This document shows, one piece after another, positions 22,640 to 34,200 of a stretch of 64,000 nt of DNA. The stretch's first letter is position 1; each line of letters starts with the position of its first letter. The stretch spans positions 11,034,202 to 11,098,201 of the forward strand of contig VDFB02000001.1 of NCBI GenBank assembly GCA_007258455.2. The letters are read 5' to 3'. A model generated the notes under the pieces. The model was not told the origin of the DNA and did not search any database. It worked only from the letters and a program-made list of their open reading frames with translations. The translations under genes and the position numbers were made by a program. Origin of the DNA: Sequoia sempervirens (taxonomy: Eukaryota; Streptophyta; Pinopsida; Cupressales; Cupressaceae).

Positions 22640-23697
22640 TGATTGTATGTAAGCATATGTCATGTGTATATTTATTGATCTATAAAATTGAGAGGTTTCA
22701 TATTGAATATGAATTCATGCAAGAAAAGAAAGAGAGAGATGATGCTATAAGTGGAGTTGAACAAATGAATCCAAGCATTCTTGAAGTTAGCAATTCCATG
22801 GAACAAATACAATTGGAAATGGATGATAAGGAAAAGGAAAAACAAAATCTAAATGCAGAAAAAGAGAATCAGTTGGGTGGAGGCATGATTTTTTTATCTA
22901 AAAAGGAAAACAAGTTATCTAATGAGCTTGTCAAAAGAAACATCTACATAGTCTAACAATAAAGAAACTGTAAAAATTGACCAAAAATAGTTGCAAAGGT
23001 ACATAAAAGTATTCAAGAAATTCAAATCTCTATCTAAGAATGGGATTTTGTTGTCCTAAGGGTTGATGAGGGAGAAACTTATCTAAAGCTTGAAGTAAAA
23101 GATATGGAAAATAAGTAAGAAGATCATGAAAAGGAATAGTAGGTGGTGTTAAGAGGTAAGAGGAGTGGGGGTGAGGAAAAACATATCGATGATCAATTTA
23201 TAGATGCAAAATCAATAGTTGGAAGTGTTGAAAGTGAAGAGAAACAATTGAAGACTAAAATTATCCTATTAGAAAAGGAATTAAAAGACAAGAAGTCATG
23301 GTCAAAAGAAAAGGAGCTTAACACTGGTCAGAGAGAGATGCAATCTGAAAGATATGAAGTTGAGAAAACAAAGAAAACAATGGAAAGTGTTTCCTATGAA
23401 GAAGGGCACATAGAGACATTAGAAAATGAGTGTTTCCAAGAATCTAACACAGTTCACAAGTTGAAGGATGATATCAGATTCCTTGAGGCTTGATTAGGAA
23501 ATGTTCAATTTACCTATAATGGTCCTACAAAGCATTTTGATAGCTCAAAAGTAAAAGGTGTTGTTGCACAACTTATAAAATGTAAATATGCCACAAAATT
23601 AGTTGCATTGGAGGTTTTTGGGGGAAGGACGTTGTGTAATGTGATAGTGGATACGAAACAAACAAGAAAGCTACTACTTCAAATAGGACATATGTAA
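22640..23697 (+). pseudogene. SMC2 gene fragment, copy C
   Basis: From about 22679 to 23697 one frame follows SMC2 without a frameshift: ERFHIEYEF, then RDDAISGVEQM (about 22735), a long coiled coil (22760-23480) including EEGHIETLENE, then NVQFTYNGPTKHFD and SKVKGVVAQLIK (about 23500-23580) and CNVIVDTKQTRKLLLQ (about 23635-23690), which is the start of the hinge. Stops are point changes (for example 22954, 23494). It ends where copy A goes on into VTIIPLNK. Upstream, the exon-like piece present in copy A is replaced by about 90 bp of AT-rich sequence. Non-functional; about 340 codons of a family near 1,170. Confidence 0.85.
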
Positions 23698-23778
23698 GAA
23701 TTGTTGATGAACTCGAGCATCCAAGATCACCTACAAAACTAAGATTAACCTTCTACATGAGAGCAACAAGAGGATGAA

Positions 23779-24229
23779 ATGTTGGAATATGGTGCAATAA
23801 TTGAATAATGATATTATCACACTCAAAATGTGACAATATGAATCAACACTTCCTTGAACTTATTGAGCTGATATGAGCTCATTTGGACTAGATTGAAGCG
23901 AGAGGTGAATGTTGATTATATAGCATAATGTGAGAAAATAATTCCAAGAGGGGTAATAACCCAAATAACCAAATTAGGTGGGAGTTATCCCTACTTTGAA
24001 AATGAAAAACATGTGGCATAACCTACTCAGAAGGAGACAAGATAGTGGTTTCATGAGGTGGCATAAAAGGCCAAAAGAGGGTGTGAGACTCAACCACCCA
24101 AGTGTGGGTGAGAGAAACACATGTAATAAATGGATGAAACCACATGTCCTCACATAAACCATGTCTCATATAACCTAAGTATGCTTAATAATGTGTAGGA
24201 AAAATAAATATTAAAAAACCTACACTAAC
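23779..24229 (-). mobile_element. LTR, about 450 bp, with polypurine tract
   Basis: Bounded by TGTTGGAATATGG on the left and CTACACTAACA on the right, so both strands have TG...CA ends. On the minus strand the sequence just upstream is AAGGGGGGG (24230-24240), a polypurine tract, so this is the 3' LTR of a minus-strand retrotransposon. No second LTR is seen. It interrupts the arm between SMC2 copy C and the ~300-bp repeat. Confidence 0.7.
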
Positions 24230-24974
24230 ACCCCCCCTTAAGCATAGCTTAGGTGGGTGAAAGAATGAAACAATGCAAAGATGGGTCTCGGCTACAAGGC
24301 CATGTTAGGTACCCATGTAAAATGATGAACCTATCAAAAAATGAGAAAGAGAAAACTTGTAGGACAAAAATCTCCCCCAAGAGAGAAGAAGTGAGACAAT
24401 GTAGTCCCCTAATGTAGAATCGCCTACATTGTTGGTGAATGCTCGACACAAGTAGTTGAAGATGATCCAAGATCACTGAACAATATTCCTCCCCTTAGGA
24501 GGAAAGAAAATCAAGGATGCATGTAGGAAATCTTCCCATTCCTGAAAGGAATGTGAAGGAATAATGATGAAAATGTATAATGTCTCTGAACTCTGCTCAG
24601 GTGTTCCCATGTCAATGTCAAAAGATGTCACTTTCAAATCAAGTGTTCTAGGACACACTGTAGAAGATAACAATCCAGGACCTAGTGGAGATGGATGTAG
24701 AATAAAATTTGAATACAAAGATATCTTCTCTGAAGATAAAGGTGTCTCCTCTAAATGCTACTCAATAGTGGCCACAATCATGTCAAACTGTAAGGAATGA
24801 TCATGTGGGTAAAGAACAAGAGGGTCAAAAGGTTTCCCCTCAACATCTGAAGAAGACAAAGCAATTTCATCAAAGAGAAGATGTATGCACTCAATTGTGT
24901 CCTCCAAGTCTGCAAGATAGGAGTCACAAAACAAACCTTTCACTTTCAACCTAACGAATGAAAAAACCAACAAC
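24230..24974 (-). mobile_element. Internal 3' remnant of an LTR retrotransposon
   Basis: It lies directly upstream (minus sense) of the LTR. Minus-strand open stretches at 24249-24476, 24473-24718 and 24758-24976 show no recognisable domain. It is cut abruptly at 24975, where the inverted arm resumes, so the 5' part was lost. Confidence 0.4.
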
Positions 24975-25655
24975 ATAGAGTGTTATTGGTTGTTGTAAAA
25001 CACTGGGTGTTTATAAAATGGTGCATTTCATTACATTCCTATGGTCTAAATAACAAAATATTTTCAAGATATTCATATTGTTTTATAAAATTCTAGGTTG
25101 CAAAACAACAATAGGTTTTATGAAACCTCCAACCCACAAAATGAAACAAGTAACAACCTAAAGAGTTAGAAACCCCTCACCTCAATTTGGTTAGTTTTAC
25201 ATCTCCCCCACCTACAACTCCACCCCCTACTCTCCAACCTTTCACTTTCAAACTGCAAAATTAAAAACCCACAACACAATGGGAACTGTAGAATGGAAAA
25301 ACCCTCAACATAGAGTGTTAATAGTTATTATAATTTAAAATGCATGCCTTATTGATGTCAACTTTGGGATTTCCTTCACATATGGATAGCTTCTCCTGTA
25401 AGCCACCACGCTAGCGAATTCAGCAAGCTAGGAAAAAGGGAAAAAAATGACCTGATGACGCCATTATGTGCTTGCTTCCATCACCATAAAGTTTCCCTCA
25501 TCTGTCAGTTTTGTCACTTTTATCCCCCATATGGCAAGCCCCACACTACATAGTTCCATCATGTTATGTATGTTTTTATGTGTTTTTGTATGTTACATGC
25601 CTATACATAGTGCACTTTGTGGGGAGATTAGCTACATCCCCTATACTCTACAAGT
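24975..25655 (-). repeat. Right arm of inverted pair
   Basis: Reverse complement of 914-1590, including one ~300-bp unit with 'ccaacccacaaaatgaaacaagtaac' and 'ctcccccacctacaactccaccccctac', then the terminal-like segment with 'gagattagctacatcccc'. Confidence 0.75.
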
Positions 25656-26055
25656 TTGGAGGTAGCTAATCTCGCAAAAAAATGACATGTCATAGACATG
25701 ATAACATACAAAAACACATAAAAACATACATAACATTTGGTAGCTATCATTTTGATGTGGAGGTTGACAAACACACTATGTTCTAAAGCATGTAATTTCT
25801 TATACTGGCCAGCCTCTATAGGTTTGGAGGCAGCTAATCTCGCAACAAAATGGCATGTTATAGACATGATCACATTCAAAAAATCATAAAAACATACATA
25901 GAAACATACATAACATTTGGTAGCTAGTGTTATGTGGTGGTTGACAAACACACTATGTTCTTAAGCATGCAATTTCTTATACTGGCCGACCTCTGTAGGA
26001 TTGGAGGTAGCTAATCTCACAACAAAATGACATGTCATAGACATGATAACATACA
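25640..26055. repeat. ~165-bp tandem repeat, first block
   Basis: The landmark 'ggaggtagctaatctcgcaacaaaatgac' recurs near 25660, 25825 and 26004, with 'catagacatgataacatacaaaaacacataaaaacatacataacatttggtagc' in each unit. The unit begins with the same TAGCTAATCTC motif as the element terminus. Minus-strand ORFs here are repeat shadows. Confidence 0.8.
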
Positions 26056-26059
26056 AAGC

Positions 26060-27018
26060 TGGTTTACAATTTATAGGAGATTCTATTTTTTGCTAAAATC
26101 ACATATTTTTAGAAAATATAATGATTTAAACCTTAAAAAAGTTCCATTTAAAGCATTCCAATTGAAGAGGGTTTGACCAAACTACCTTAGATCAAACCCC
26201 CTTGGATAGAACCCCGCTAGTTTTAAACCATATCTATAATAGAGTCTCCTTTACACCTATCAAAATGTTGATAAAAAACCATTTTTGATTTACCTTTTGG
26301 GGGATCAAATGAATTCATTTAAAATTTATTTTTTGTAACTATGTATTCCTTATTATAAGCTTCCCAAAAAGTATAATTTTAAATAAATTTAATTTTATTA
26401 TTATATTTATTTTTTATTTCTTGTGAATGTAGGTTTTTCACTGAAAAACAAGCTCTTTGTTATGCACATGTGGAAAAATATAAGATTATCAAAAAAAATT
26501 TGAAAAATATGAGTGCACCAGATATTGAAGTCCTTGATCCAATAAAAAATAAAAAATTGAATTTCGATACATACAAAAAAACTTATATGTTATACGGTCT
26601 GCCTATGTCTGAATTGTAATTGGTTTGACTTCAAAACTTGATTAAGGAAAAAGTATTCAATAAAACATTATCTAACCAAGTGGAAGCACTAGATATCAGA
26701 GTTACAAATCTAAATTCGAAAGAATTAGAATTTTATCCTTCATGGAAAAAAAGTTATGCATTATACGGTGAGTGTCACTTTCTAAAAATGCCATTTTCTG
26801 AAAAATAACTAGTTTTTGAGGGAGATGGAAAAAGAAGTGCAATCTTATTCCCAAAATTTTGAAAAAATATATTTAGAATTTACAAATAAAATGTCACAAA
26901 ACTCTAGTTTTCATCATCTTCAAATTCCTCACGGTTTAGCCGCTATAGGTGCCCAAAAGTGAAGATTTAGTTAGAAAATATTATTTTAGTGTCCAATTTG
27001 GCCAAAAATTGTAAACCA
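26060..27018 (+). mobile_element. Small TIR element (~0.96 kb) inside the 165-bp array
   Basis: Perfect 13-bp inverted ends TGGTTTACAATTT / AAATTGTAAACCA. It interrupts a 165-bp unit: 'acatacaaa' before, 'aaaaacacataaaaac' after, with about 17 extra bases on the right, so the exact boundary and target duplication are uncertain. It carries one exon-like open region (26433-26770). Confidence 0.6.
26433..26770 (+). pseudogene. Exon-like fragment with an internally repeated motif
   Basis: The frame starts after a possible splice acceptor (TGTAG) and runs to a possible donor (ACG|GTGAGT) near 26769. It contains two stops in the middle (about 26619 and 26625). Two related halves are visible: ...APDIEVLDP...TYKKTYMLYG and ...ALDIRVTNL...SWKKSYALYG, each roughly 60-75 residues apart. 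Family unknown; it could be a captured host exon or part of a transposase. Confidence 0.4.
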
Positions 27019-27029
27019 CTATTTTGGGA

Positions 27030-27490
27030 TCACCCAAAAACACATAAAAACATACATAACATTTGGTAGCTAGTGTTGTGATGTGGAGAATTACAAACAC
27101 ATTATGTTATGAAGCATGTAATTTCTTATACCAGCCAACCTCTACAGGTTTGGAGGTAGCTAATCTTGCAACAAAACTATGTGTCATAGACATGACAACA
27201 TACAAAAACACATAAAGACATGCATAACATTCAGTAGCTAGTGTTGTGATGTGGAGGTTGAAAAACACACTGTGTTCTGAAGCATGCAACTTCTTATACT
27301 AGAAAACCTTTGTAGGTTTGGAGGTAGCTAATCTTGCAACAAAACAACATTTCATAGACATAATAACATACAAAAACACATAAAAACATACGTAGAACCA
27401 TACATAAGATTTGGTAGCGAGTGTTGTGATATGGAGGTTGACGAACACACTATGTTTTGAAGCATGCAATTTCTTATATTAGCCAACCTC
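27030..27490. repeat. ~165-bp tandem repeat, second block
   Basis: The array continues with 'ggaggtagctaatcttgcaacaaaac' near 27151 and 27321. Units are more divergent than in the first block. Confidence 0.75.
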
Positions 27491-28517
27491 TATAGGTTTA
27501 ACTATCTACCCTAAAGATTGTTCTATGCCATTAATCGCAGTTGACAAATGAAATCATGTTTTCAAACCCTAAACCCTATATGTGTGAGGACATTCATAAA
27601 TCAACACGTAACACCCCAATTGGTGAGTCACCAATGAGCTCAATTTGGAAAGTTTTCCTAAATTGTGATAATTTTAGAAAGAAATTTCAAACCACAAAAT
27701 TAAAACCCCTCAACAAAAAATCACATAAAAAATTCCTCATATCAAATGGAAATCCCTTTTGCAAGGAAAACCCTTGCAAACCCTTCAATCAATACCCCTT
27801 TCGCAATGAATACCAATTCAATTCTTCACAGTTCCTTGGGTAGAACGACAAAATGACATATATTTCTGGAAAATATACATACCTTAGTAAGCTTCCCACA
27901 CCTGTCACATGCATTTTGGTAGAGGGAATGGTTTCTTTGCAACTCCCTTCCCAGCTCCCCAAAAACCTTCAAAATGCGAATGTTGAAAATGATGACGTTA
28001 TGGTTCAATTTCCATAATGGGTTGTGATTTTTTCATACAAAACACAAACTTTACAAACCCCCAGCACATTATGGACACATCATGTCAAATTAATACCCCT
28101 TTTTCACAATGAATACTCTTTCAATTCTTCACAGTACCTATGCTCAATGGAAAAATAGCACATATTTCTGGCAGATATACATACTCATAGCTAGTTGTGT
28201 GTGCCTCAAATGTGTCTTCAAAGGGGGAATGATCACTCTGCTTCTACCAGCACTTTCTTTCGAGCTCCCCAGCAACCTGCAAAATGTGAAATATGGCAGA
28301 TATTTTCTTTCAAAATAGATATATTTAAATGTGCCAAATATTTGATTAAAAATCCTGTCAGCGTGCCACATTTTTTGGTGGCATGCACTGGCATGCACCT
28401 TAATGTCCATCAACATTCGTTTGTCATTCTATCTCAAAAAGATTCCATATGGGGGATGGGGTGTTATGTCTTATAACATATAAGACATAGGCGTGTTTTG
28501 TCGAGAGATTAGCTTCT
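27491..28517. repeat. Right terminal region with ~230-bp duplication and hairpin
   Basis: 27779-28010 is repeated at 28098-28330 ('caatgaata', 'caattcttcacagt.cct', 'catatttctgg.a.atatacata', 'gagctcccca'). The ORF at 27541-27843 spans the first copy and has no recognisable domain. A near-perfect hairpin TATGTCTTATA-aca-TATAAGACATA lies at 28465-28489, just inside the terminus. Confidence 0.6.
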
Positions 28518-28860
28518 CCCCCCTTTGCACTATTTTTTATCATTTTTTTAATTCTTCAGTCCTTTGATTGGCATGAGGCCACTTAGTAACTCTTGTTTGC
28601 TAGAATTTAACCAAAGGTTTTTAATTTTTTATTATCTTCTCAAGTCGTGACTTCTCAATTCTCCAATTTAGTGTTGTAAATTAAAAAATTAAACTATTGT
28701 TATATATTAAAGAGAAACTATTTTAAAATCTTCCAAATATATCCAAACAAGGCATTAAGGTAAGCATTTATCTCCAACAAGAAAGGCATTAAATTCTAAT
28801 TTAAATTTTCCTTATTTTTATTTCAAAACCCAATGATTTTTCATGTTTTGGTTGTCACTC
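28518..28860. repeat. DE repeat, right half
   Basis: Matches 59303-59660 in the same orientation ('cccctttgcactattt', 'cttgtt.(c/g)ctagaatt.aaccaaa', 'atatattaaagagaaactattt'). It resumes exactly where the left half (642-913) stopped. Confidence 0.75.
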
Positions 28861-29099
28861 CTTTGACTTCCAAGACCTCTACGTTGCATGTTCACCTCCA
28901 TGTAAGATAAAAAAAAATGTTTAATTTCATTACCAAGATTAATTGAATTGAAAATATGATTTAAATAAGATAATTTATCAATTGGAAATGACAATAATGT
29001 CACATCAATCTTCCACTCGAAACACAATTCCAAAATTAATTGAACTCCAAAATTGAATTGAAAATTACCCCTAAAAAATGAAAGTTCTCTCTTCTTTCT

Positions 29100-30065
29100 C
29101 CTAGATCCTCAAAACTAATAAAAGTTGATTCAAAAGAGACTAAAAATAAGGATGTGACCATTACTATTTTAGATGACCAAGATGGTAATCCGAGGAGTGG
29201 AAATTCAAAGAAGAAGGAGAATACTGGTATGTTTAGTGAGGTGGAAGGAAGTATGTCCATTTAGTGAATGTTGTTTCCAAGGAACAAGGAAAAGATAAAA
29301 AAAGATAAGGCTTTGTTTGGTGAGGAAAATAACATGTCCTCTGAGGAAGATATTTTCCTACATTGTAATGATGATAGTGAAGAGTCTCAATATGATGAGG
29401 CTAGTGAGCCAATTATGGAAGAAGATAGTTTTCAAGAGGAAGAAAACAACCCTGGAAAGGATGATGGTTATACAAATAGGGATGAGAAGGAGCTTGCTTT
29501 GGAAGGGCTCCAGAATGAAAATTTAAGGGTTCCTGAAGAGAACAAAATGATTATGCAGGACACTCAAAAGTCTGTGAATGCTTTAGAAGACTTAAAATCT
29601 CAAGTGGAAGACCTTAATGCTCACATGGTTGATTTGGAAATGAAATTAGAAGGGAAAATTATTAATAAGAAGTTTAAAGAAATGGAGAATTCCATCAATA
29701 ATCGTATTCTTAATAGCATGTAGTTTTCACAGTCCATGATAATTATGCTAAGATTTTTGGATTGAAACTTTGTGTGATTTTAAGATCAAAAATAGCATAA
29801 GGCCATTAAATCACACACAGTTTCAAGCCATAGTTTCAAGACAGAAATCTCAGCATAATCTTATTCTTGTTATGAATGACATGATGAAAAAATCCATTAT
29901 GGGAATGGTGTCTAGTTAGGGGAAGATCAAGAAACAACTAAGGAAGACAAGTCAAACTCTCGAAAAGAAGGAAGTTGGAAAGAAAGAGAATAGCATGAAC
30001 AAAGATAGTTGGAAGGAGTCCCTAGTTGTGCTCCAGAAGAACTGGAATCTTATTAATGATTCCTA
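29100..30065 (+). pseudogene. LINE ORF1-like acidic coiled-coil protein, interrupted
   Basis: The frame runs from about 29100, with two adjacent stops before the ATG at 29268, through 29723 (open for 151 codons). It encodes a highly acidic segment (Glu/Asp-rich, 29330-29480) followed by a coiled coil ending MENSINNRILNSM. The same reading resumes after about 130 bp at 29850 (QNLILVMNDMMKKSIMGMV) and ends SLVVLQKNWNLINDS at about 30065. No zinc knuckle seen. The position before an A-rich 3' tail suggests a LINE ORF1 with the ORF2 deleted. That is inference; it could also be a captured gene. Confidence 0.4.
29724..29850. mobile_element. Small inverted-repeat insertion in the coiled-coil ORF
   Basis: 'attatgctaagattt' pairs with 'aaatctcagcataat', and 'gattgaaactttgtgtgattt' pairs with 'aaatcacacacagtttcaagc'. 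The protein reading is interrupted precisely over this foldback segment and continues after it, as expected for a MITE-like insertion. Confidence 0.5.
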
Positions 30066-30430
30066 ATGTTGTTGCTCTTTTGTCTATTTTTTGTTTAGAC
30101 GGTTCTTGAATTTTTGATGCTTTGGTTATGGCCTGTGTGCCTTGATATCTATGAAATTTTTATTATTAGGTTTCTTAGTTATACTTTAGTCTATTTTTAT
30201 GACTTCAATATGGATTGGTTAACTGATAATACTTCTACTAATAGTTAAATTTATGTTTAATTTTGTTATAGTTGGGTGGGTTTGCGGTTTTATTGCTCAT
30301 TCATTGTTTTGATGGTTGGTTTTAGGTTCTAAGTGTTGGTTCTTTGGTGGCCTCTCTAGCCTAGGTCCTTTTTTGTTTTTGGGATTAGAGCCCTTTCCCT
30401 ACTATCTTAATAAAAAACAAAACTCAAACA
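30066..30430 (+). mobile_element. Candidate LINE 3' UTR and A-rich tail
   Basis: T/G-rich non-coding sequence ends 'ccctactatcttaataaaaaacaaaactcaaacaaaaa' (about 30393-30430), resembling the 3' ends of plant L1 elements. It directly follows the coiled-coil ORF. Confidence 0.45.
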
Positions 30431-30499
30431 AAAAATTGAACTGAATTTTTATTTATTTTGACATGGATCACCATATTCCTAGGATGCTTCATGGTGCAA

Positions 30500-31253
30500 A
30501 TCATGGTGGGCTTCACAGGATCACAAAGACACAAAACATTGATTTTTGACTGATCACCAAAACACTGACAAACTCTCTTTAATGAAACATGGTTTCAAAG
30601 GCTACAAATACACCAAAAGCTAAAATCAGGTTCCAAACTCTTCACCAGACCCTAGAACACTTTGGTTATCATGAAAATGACATGATTAAGCCAATAAGAC
30701 TCTCTTAGAACATTGGTTCTTCACTCTTCCATCGATTACTCACCAAAGGCTTAATTGCTTGTAGTAGTCTCAAAGGACAAAACCAGGAATAACTTGCAAA
30801 GGAGGTGGAGTTTCCCAAAAATAAACATAGATTCCAGTACCCATTAAATCCCTTTTAAAGATCACAGAAAACCAACTATGGTTGTTTTGAAAATAATTAC
30901 CTTAAAAATGATTGTCCTGCAACAACAAGCTCCAAATAGCCCTATTTTCCAAAGCCTATATCAACTAATCAACTTCTCAACCCCAAATATCTATTGGAAG
31001 ACCTTTACTAGACTATAAAACTTTAGAATCAACAATTTTTTGGTCACTTAAACCCTTCCTAATACAACAAAACACAAACGCTTGTTCTATGCCATTTTAG
31101 GCATGCTCAAAGAGAGGGTTTATTGAAACTACTTGTTCCAAACCTCAAACCACTTTTCCAACACTTCAAACATCTTATAATAGGTTTGCACATGCTATCT
31201 AAACCATCTCCAATCCTTTACCAGTGTTGTTTCATCAAACTCTTGTTCTTAGT
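30500..31253. repeat. Tandem ~1.4-kb repeat, copy 1, part A
   Basis: Matches 35991-36745 closely ('ctaatcaccaaaacactcacaaactctctt', 'caaacccttgttctaggccattttaggcatgctcaaag'). It is cut after 'cttgttcttag' by the 31254-35356 insertion; in copy 2 the sequence runs on as 'ccatccaatttaag'. Confidence 0.8.
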
Positions 31254-34200
31254 TGTCACGACCCATATTTTCAACAAGCCATTTATAATTTAATAATAAT
31301 ATTTTCATAAAATTAGTATCTAATCTAGTGGAATGATTATATTGTTCATATTTAATGTTCAATTAAATTAATTGGTAATGAAACAAAAGTGCAACAAAAC
31401 AAAAGGAACTTATTATAATCTTGGATTTTATTTTGCAATTAAATGGTAATGTTCAATGATTTAGAATAATTATTTTAATTACTATTGAACGATATTTTCT
31501 TATTATTTGTTTGGAATAAATATTTAAATTTCAATTGGAATGATATCTTTATTATTTATGGAGGGTAAATAGGTTGCATGATTAATAATTCTAATTTTCA
31601 TTTATTTTCAAGATTCAGTTATTGCAAAATTAGGGGAGAAGTATTGTAAAAAGGGGGCAAGAAACATTAACAGAAAGATAATGAGACTTTCTTGATTTCT
31701 TTAGTTCTACACGCCATGATCTCCATCATTTTTGGTGTATTTCCTATAATACATGTGACTCCATAATATTGTGACAACACAATAACAATAGGAAGTTGAA
31801 CAAGAAGATGGCAGAAAGGGGGGGGGTTTCAATTTTATCTGAGGTCTTACAATGTCGTTACTTTCAAGAATAAATCAACCGTCGCCTCTACAGTGGAGCC
31901 TCTGCAACAATATACCTTTCAACTTCTCAGGATATCTGTAAGACTCTTTTCTTTATTAATTTGATTCCTTTTTAGCACTTCTGTGTGTGATTCCATTTGT
32001 AAGTTAAAGGGAAGATTGATTTATAATGGTAGATTTTATGAAGTTTCTTTAAAGCTAGACTAAACATTACAAAACTTTTAAGTAACTCTCATACCTGAAA
32101 TTACACATTTCAGAAAACAGTTACGCCACCTCTATAGCATGCATTCTTGCGAACTATCCTTCTGTTAGCATACCTTGCAATTGGTAGCTAAATACAGGTG
32201 ACCTGTAGTTAAACAATAATGATCCCCAAGCCCTGTGCATATATATATAATTTATATATAAGTAAACGGTTCCTGTATTCAGCTGGGGACATTGCTAACT
32301 TAATCTAGGACTGGTTCATGATGGTTTGATCCACAAGTCTGCTAGCCTGTTTCGCTAAGCTTTTTCTTCCTTTTTGAAAGCTGAAGTTTCTCCCGTGTAA
32401 CAGCGTAGCCCTCTCTGTTTCTTTTTCGGTCTCTTTTATTACTCTTGATCGTCTGTGGGATTTAATGTTTTGTACCGCATGGTTGAGGAGCTCAGAATCC
32501 TTGGATCTAAAAGGAAATTTCCTCAACATTAATACTGCTAGGGATTTTTCGGTATTGGCCTGTAGTTGAAATTAAACTTGATACCAGGAACAACGAAAAT
32601 TATCCTTATACAAGAATTCCCTCCATCTCGTTGGCTTGTAACATTCTTGATGGTGGCTACATGAAATGGAACCATGATGCCATTTATGGGAACCAGTACA
32701 ACATCATTGTCATATCAATCTAAATCATGAGCTCGCTTGAAACCGGGATATTATCCTCATTTTTGTTGTAGGAAACCATCTCTTATGCACACTCGTTTTG
32801 TGGAAGCCACAAACGTTTTCCTTCAGCCATCAAAGTCGCTTGTATTTTGTCTTAGTGCGTGTAATAGAATTCTTTGCAGATGATAATTGTATGATGTTTT
32901 TATTTAACTGCTTTTAGGATGTTATGAAGAATCTGTCAGTCGCAATTTAATCATAGCCATTCGCATGTATATAGAAATTTGTAACTATAGAGAGAGTGAT
33001 TATCTTTCAATAATCTTTAACTTTTCTGTCACTTAGCTTATCTCTCAAAAGCAGTAAAAATAAACCTAGAACAAATAGAAACGTACATTGGAACCTATAC
33101 AAATTTCTTAAAAGAACTTCACATAATCATGTTTTCATTGGAGTTGAAATGCAAAAGTGTGAAGGAGAAATTTATCTCAAGTCCCAAATTTATAACTTCT
33201 CTACTGTTATTATTTTCTCTATGTTCGAGTAGTTTCCCCCTTTTGTTTCCGCGCTCTTCTCAGTTTTTTTTGCAAGGAAGAAATCATGCGATTGAGGTAT
33301 ATACATATACCTTTTTGTGTATAAAAGAACACTTCTCTAATAAAGGTATATACGTACAAATGCTTCATTAATCAAAGTAACCTACACAAGGTATCAGTGA
33401 AAAGCTCACAAGCGGGTTGCTTGGAGATGTTATTTATGTGAACCATTTCCTGTCCAGGCTTCTAAAGAAGGTATGATAGCTTTGAATTGTTAATACCACT
33501 GTAAAAGAGCATTGGACAACTAAAATTGAATTGAGATATTCAATCTGTATGTTTTGCTTTCGTAGCCATCAATGGTTGCATAGGATACCAGGTCCGCAGA
33601 TGTCCTCATGTGGAGAAAAACTTTGTGACCAATCAGGCTTAGGTTCTAAGATTTGTGTGGATCTGTATTGGATAAATTGTTTAACCAAGGAGCAAATTCA
33701 TTGCAGTCCCATTGAGTTTGGGGTTTACAAGTCTTGGATACTAGTGGAATTGGGTTATGGCCAAGGTTTGGAAAGTGGATTTAGATTTTGTTTCTCAGCA
33801 GTTTTGTAATCCTAGAAAATGCAGATTCGTTCTATCTCCCTGGAAGTCATCCCCATATATTGCAGGCTCATATATTATAGCAAGTAGTTTTGAACTAATT
33901 TAATGCAGTGGTGGTTGAGATGGAATTTAAATAATAAAGTATGATAAACTAGTGTAGACCATTTGATTAAATTGATATCATCTATGAATTACATAGGAAC
34001 CAATTGGTAAAGGTGATAGCTATTCTTGCAAACTTCACTATCTTTGGCACAATATTTAATTATTTATTAGTTAGGAATCATTCGAAGGTACTTCCCTTAT
34101 CACTAAGTAAAGCATAGTCCGTTAACAATCATTAATGAAATATGATGTTTGCTGATGATAGATTTTAAACAACTTAAAAGTAATGAACTCTTAATATCTT

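Larger units (their letters stand above)
914..28520. mobile_element. Giant composite Mutator-like insertion, about 27.6 kb
   Basis: The DE repeat is split here: its left half ends at about 913 and its right half starts at about 28518, while 59098-59665 carries the same repeat uninterrupted across the CCCCCCTTTGCAC junction. The ends are imperfect inverted repeats: left GGGATGCATATAATCTC, right (reverse complement) GGGAGAAGCTAATCTC, followed on both sides by ACAAAACAC-type sequence. C-tract plus TTTG occurs on both sides, compatible with a 9-10 bp target duplication as in Mutator-like elements; the C run makes the exact base ambiguous. Inside are inverted arms, tandem repeats, gene fragments (SMC2, PPR) and a nested 10.3-kb transposon. 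No MULE transposase was recognised, so superfamily is inferred from end structure and gene capture. A locus built by several successive insertions is the main alternative. Confidence 0.6.

Noticed and set aside
33531..33809. 92-codon ORF with several Cys residues
   Set aside because: No recognisable domain, inside an LTR-like insertion, length expected by chance.
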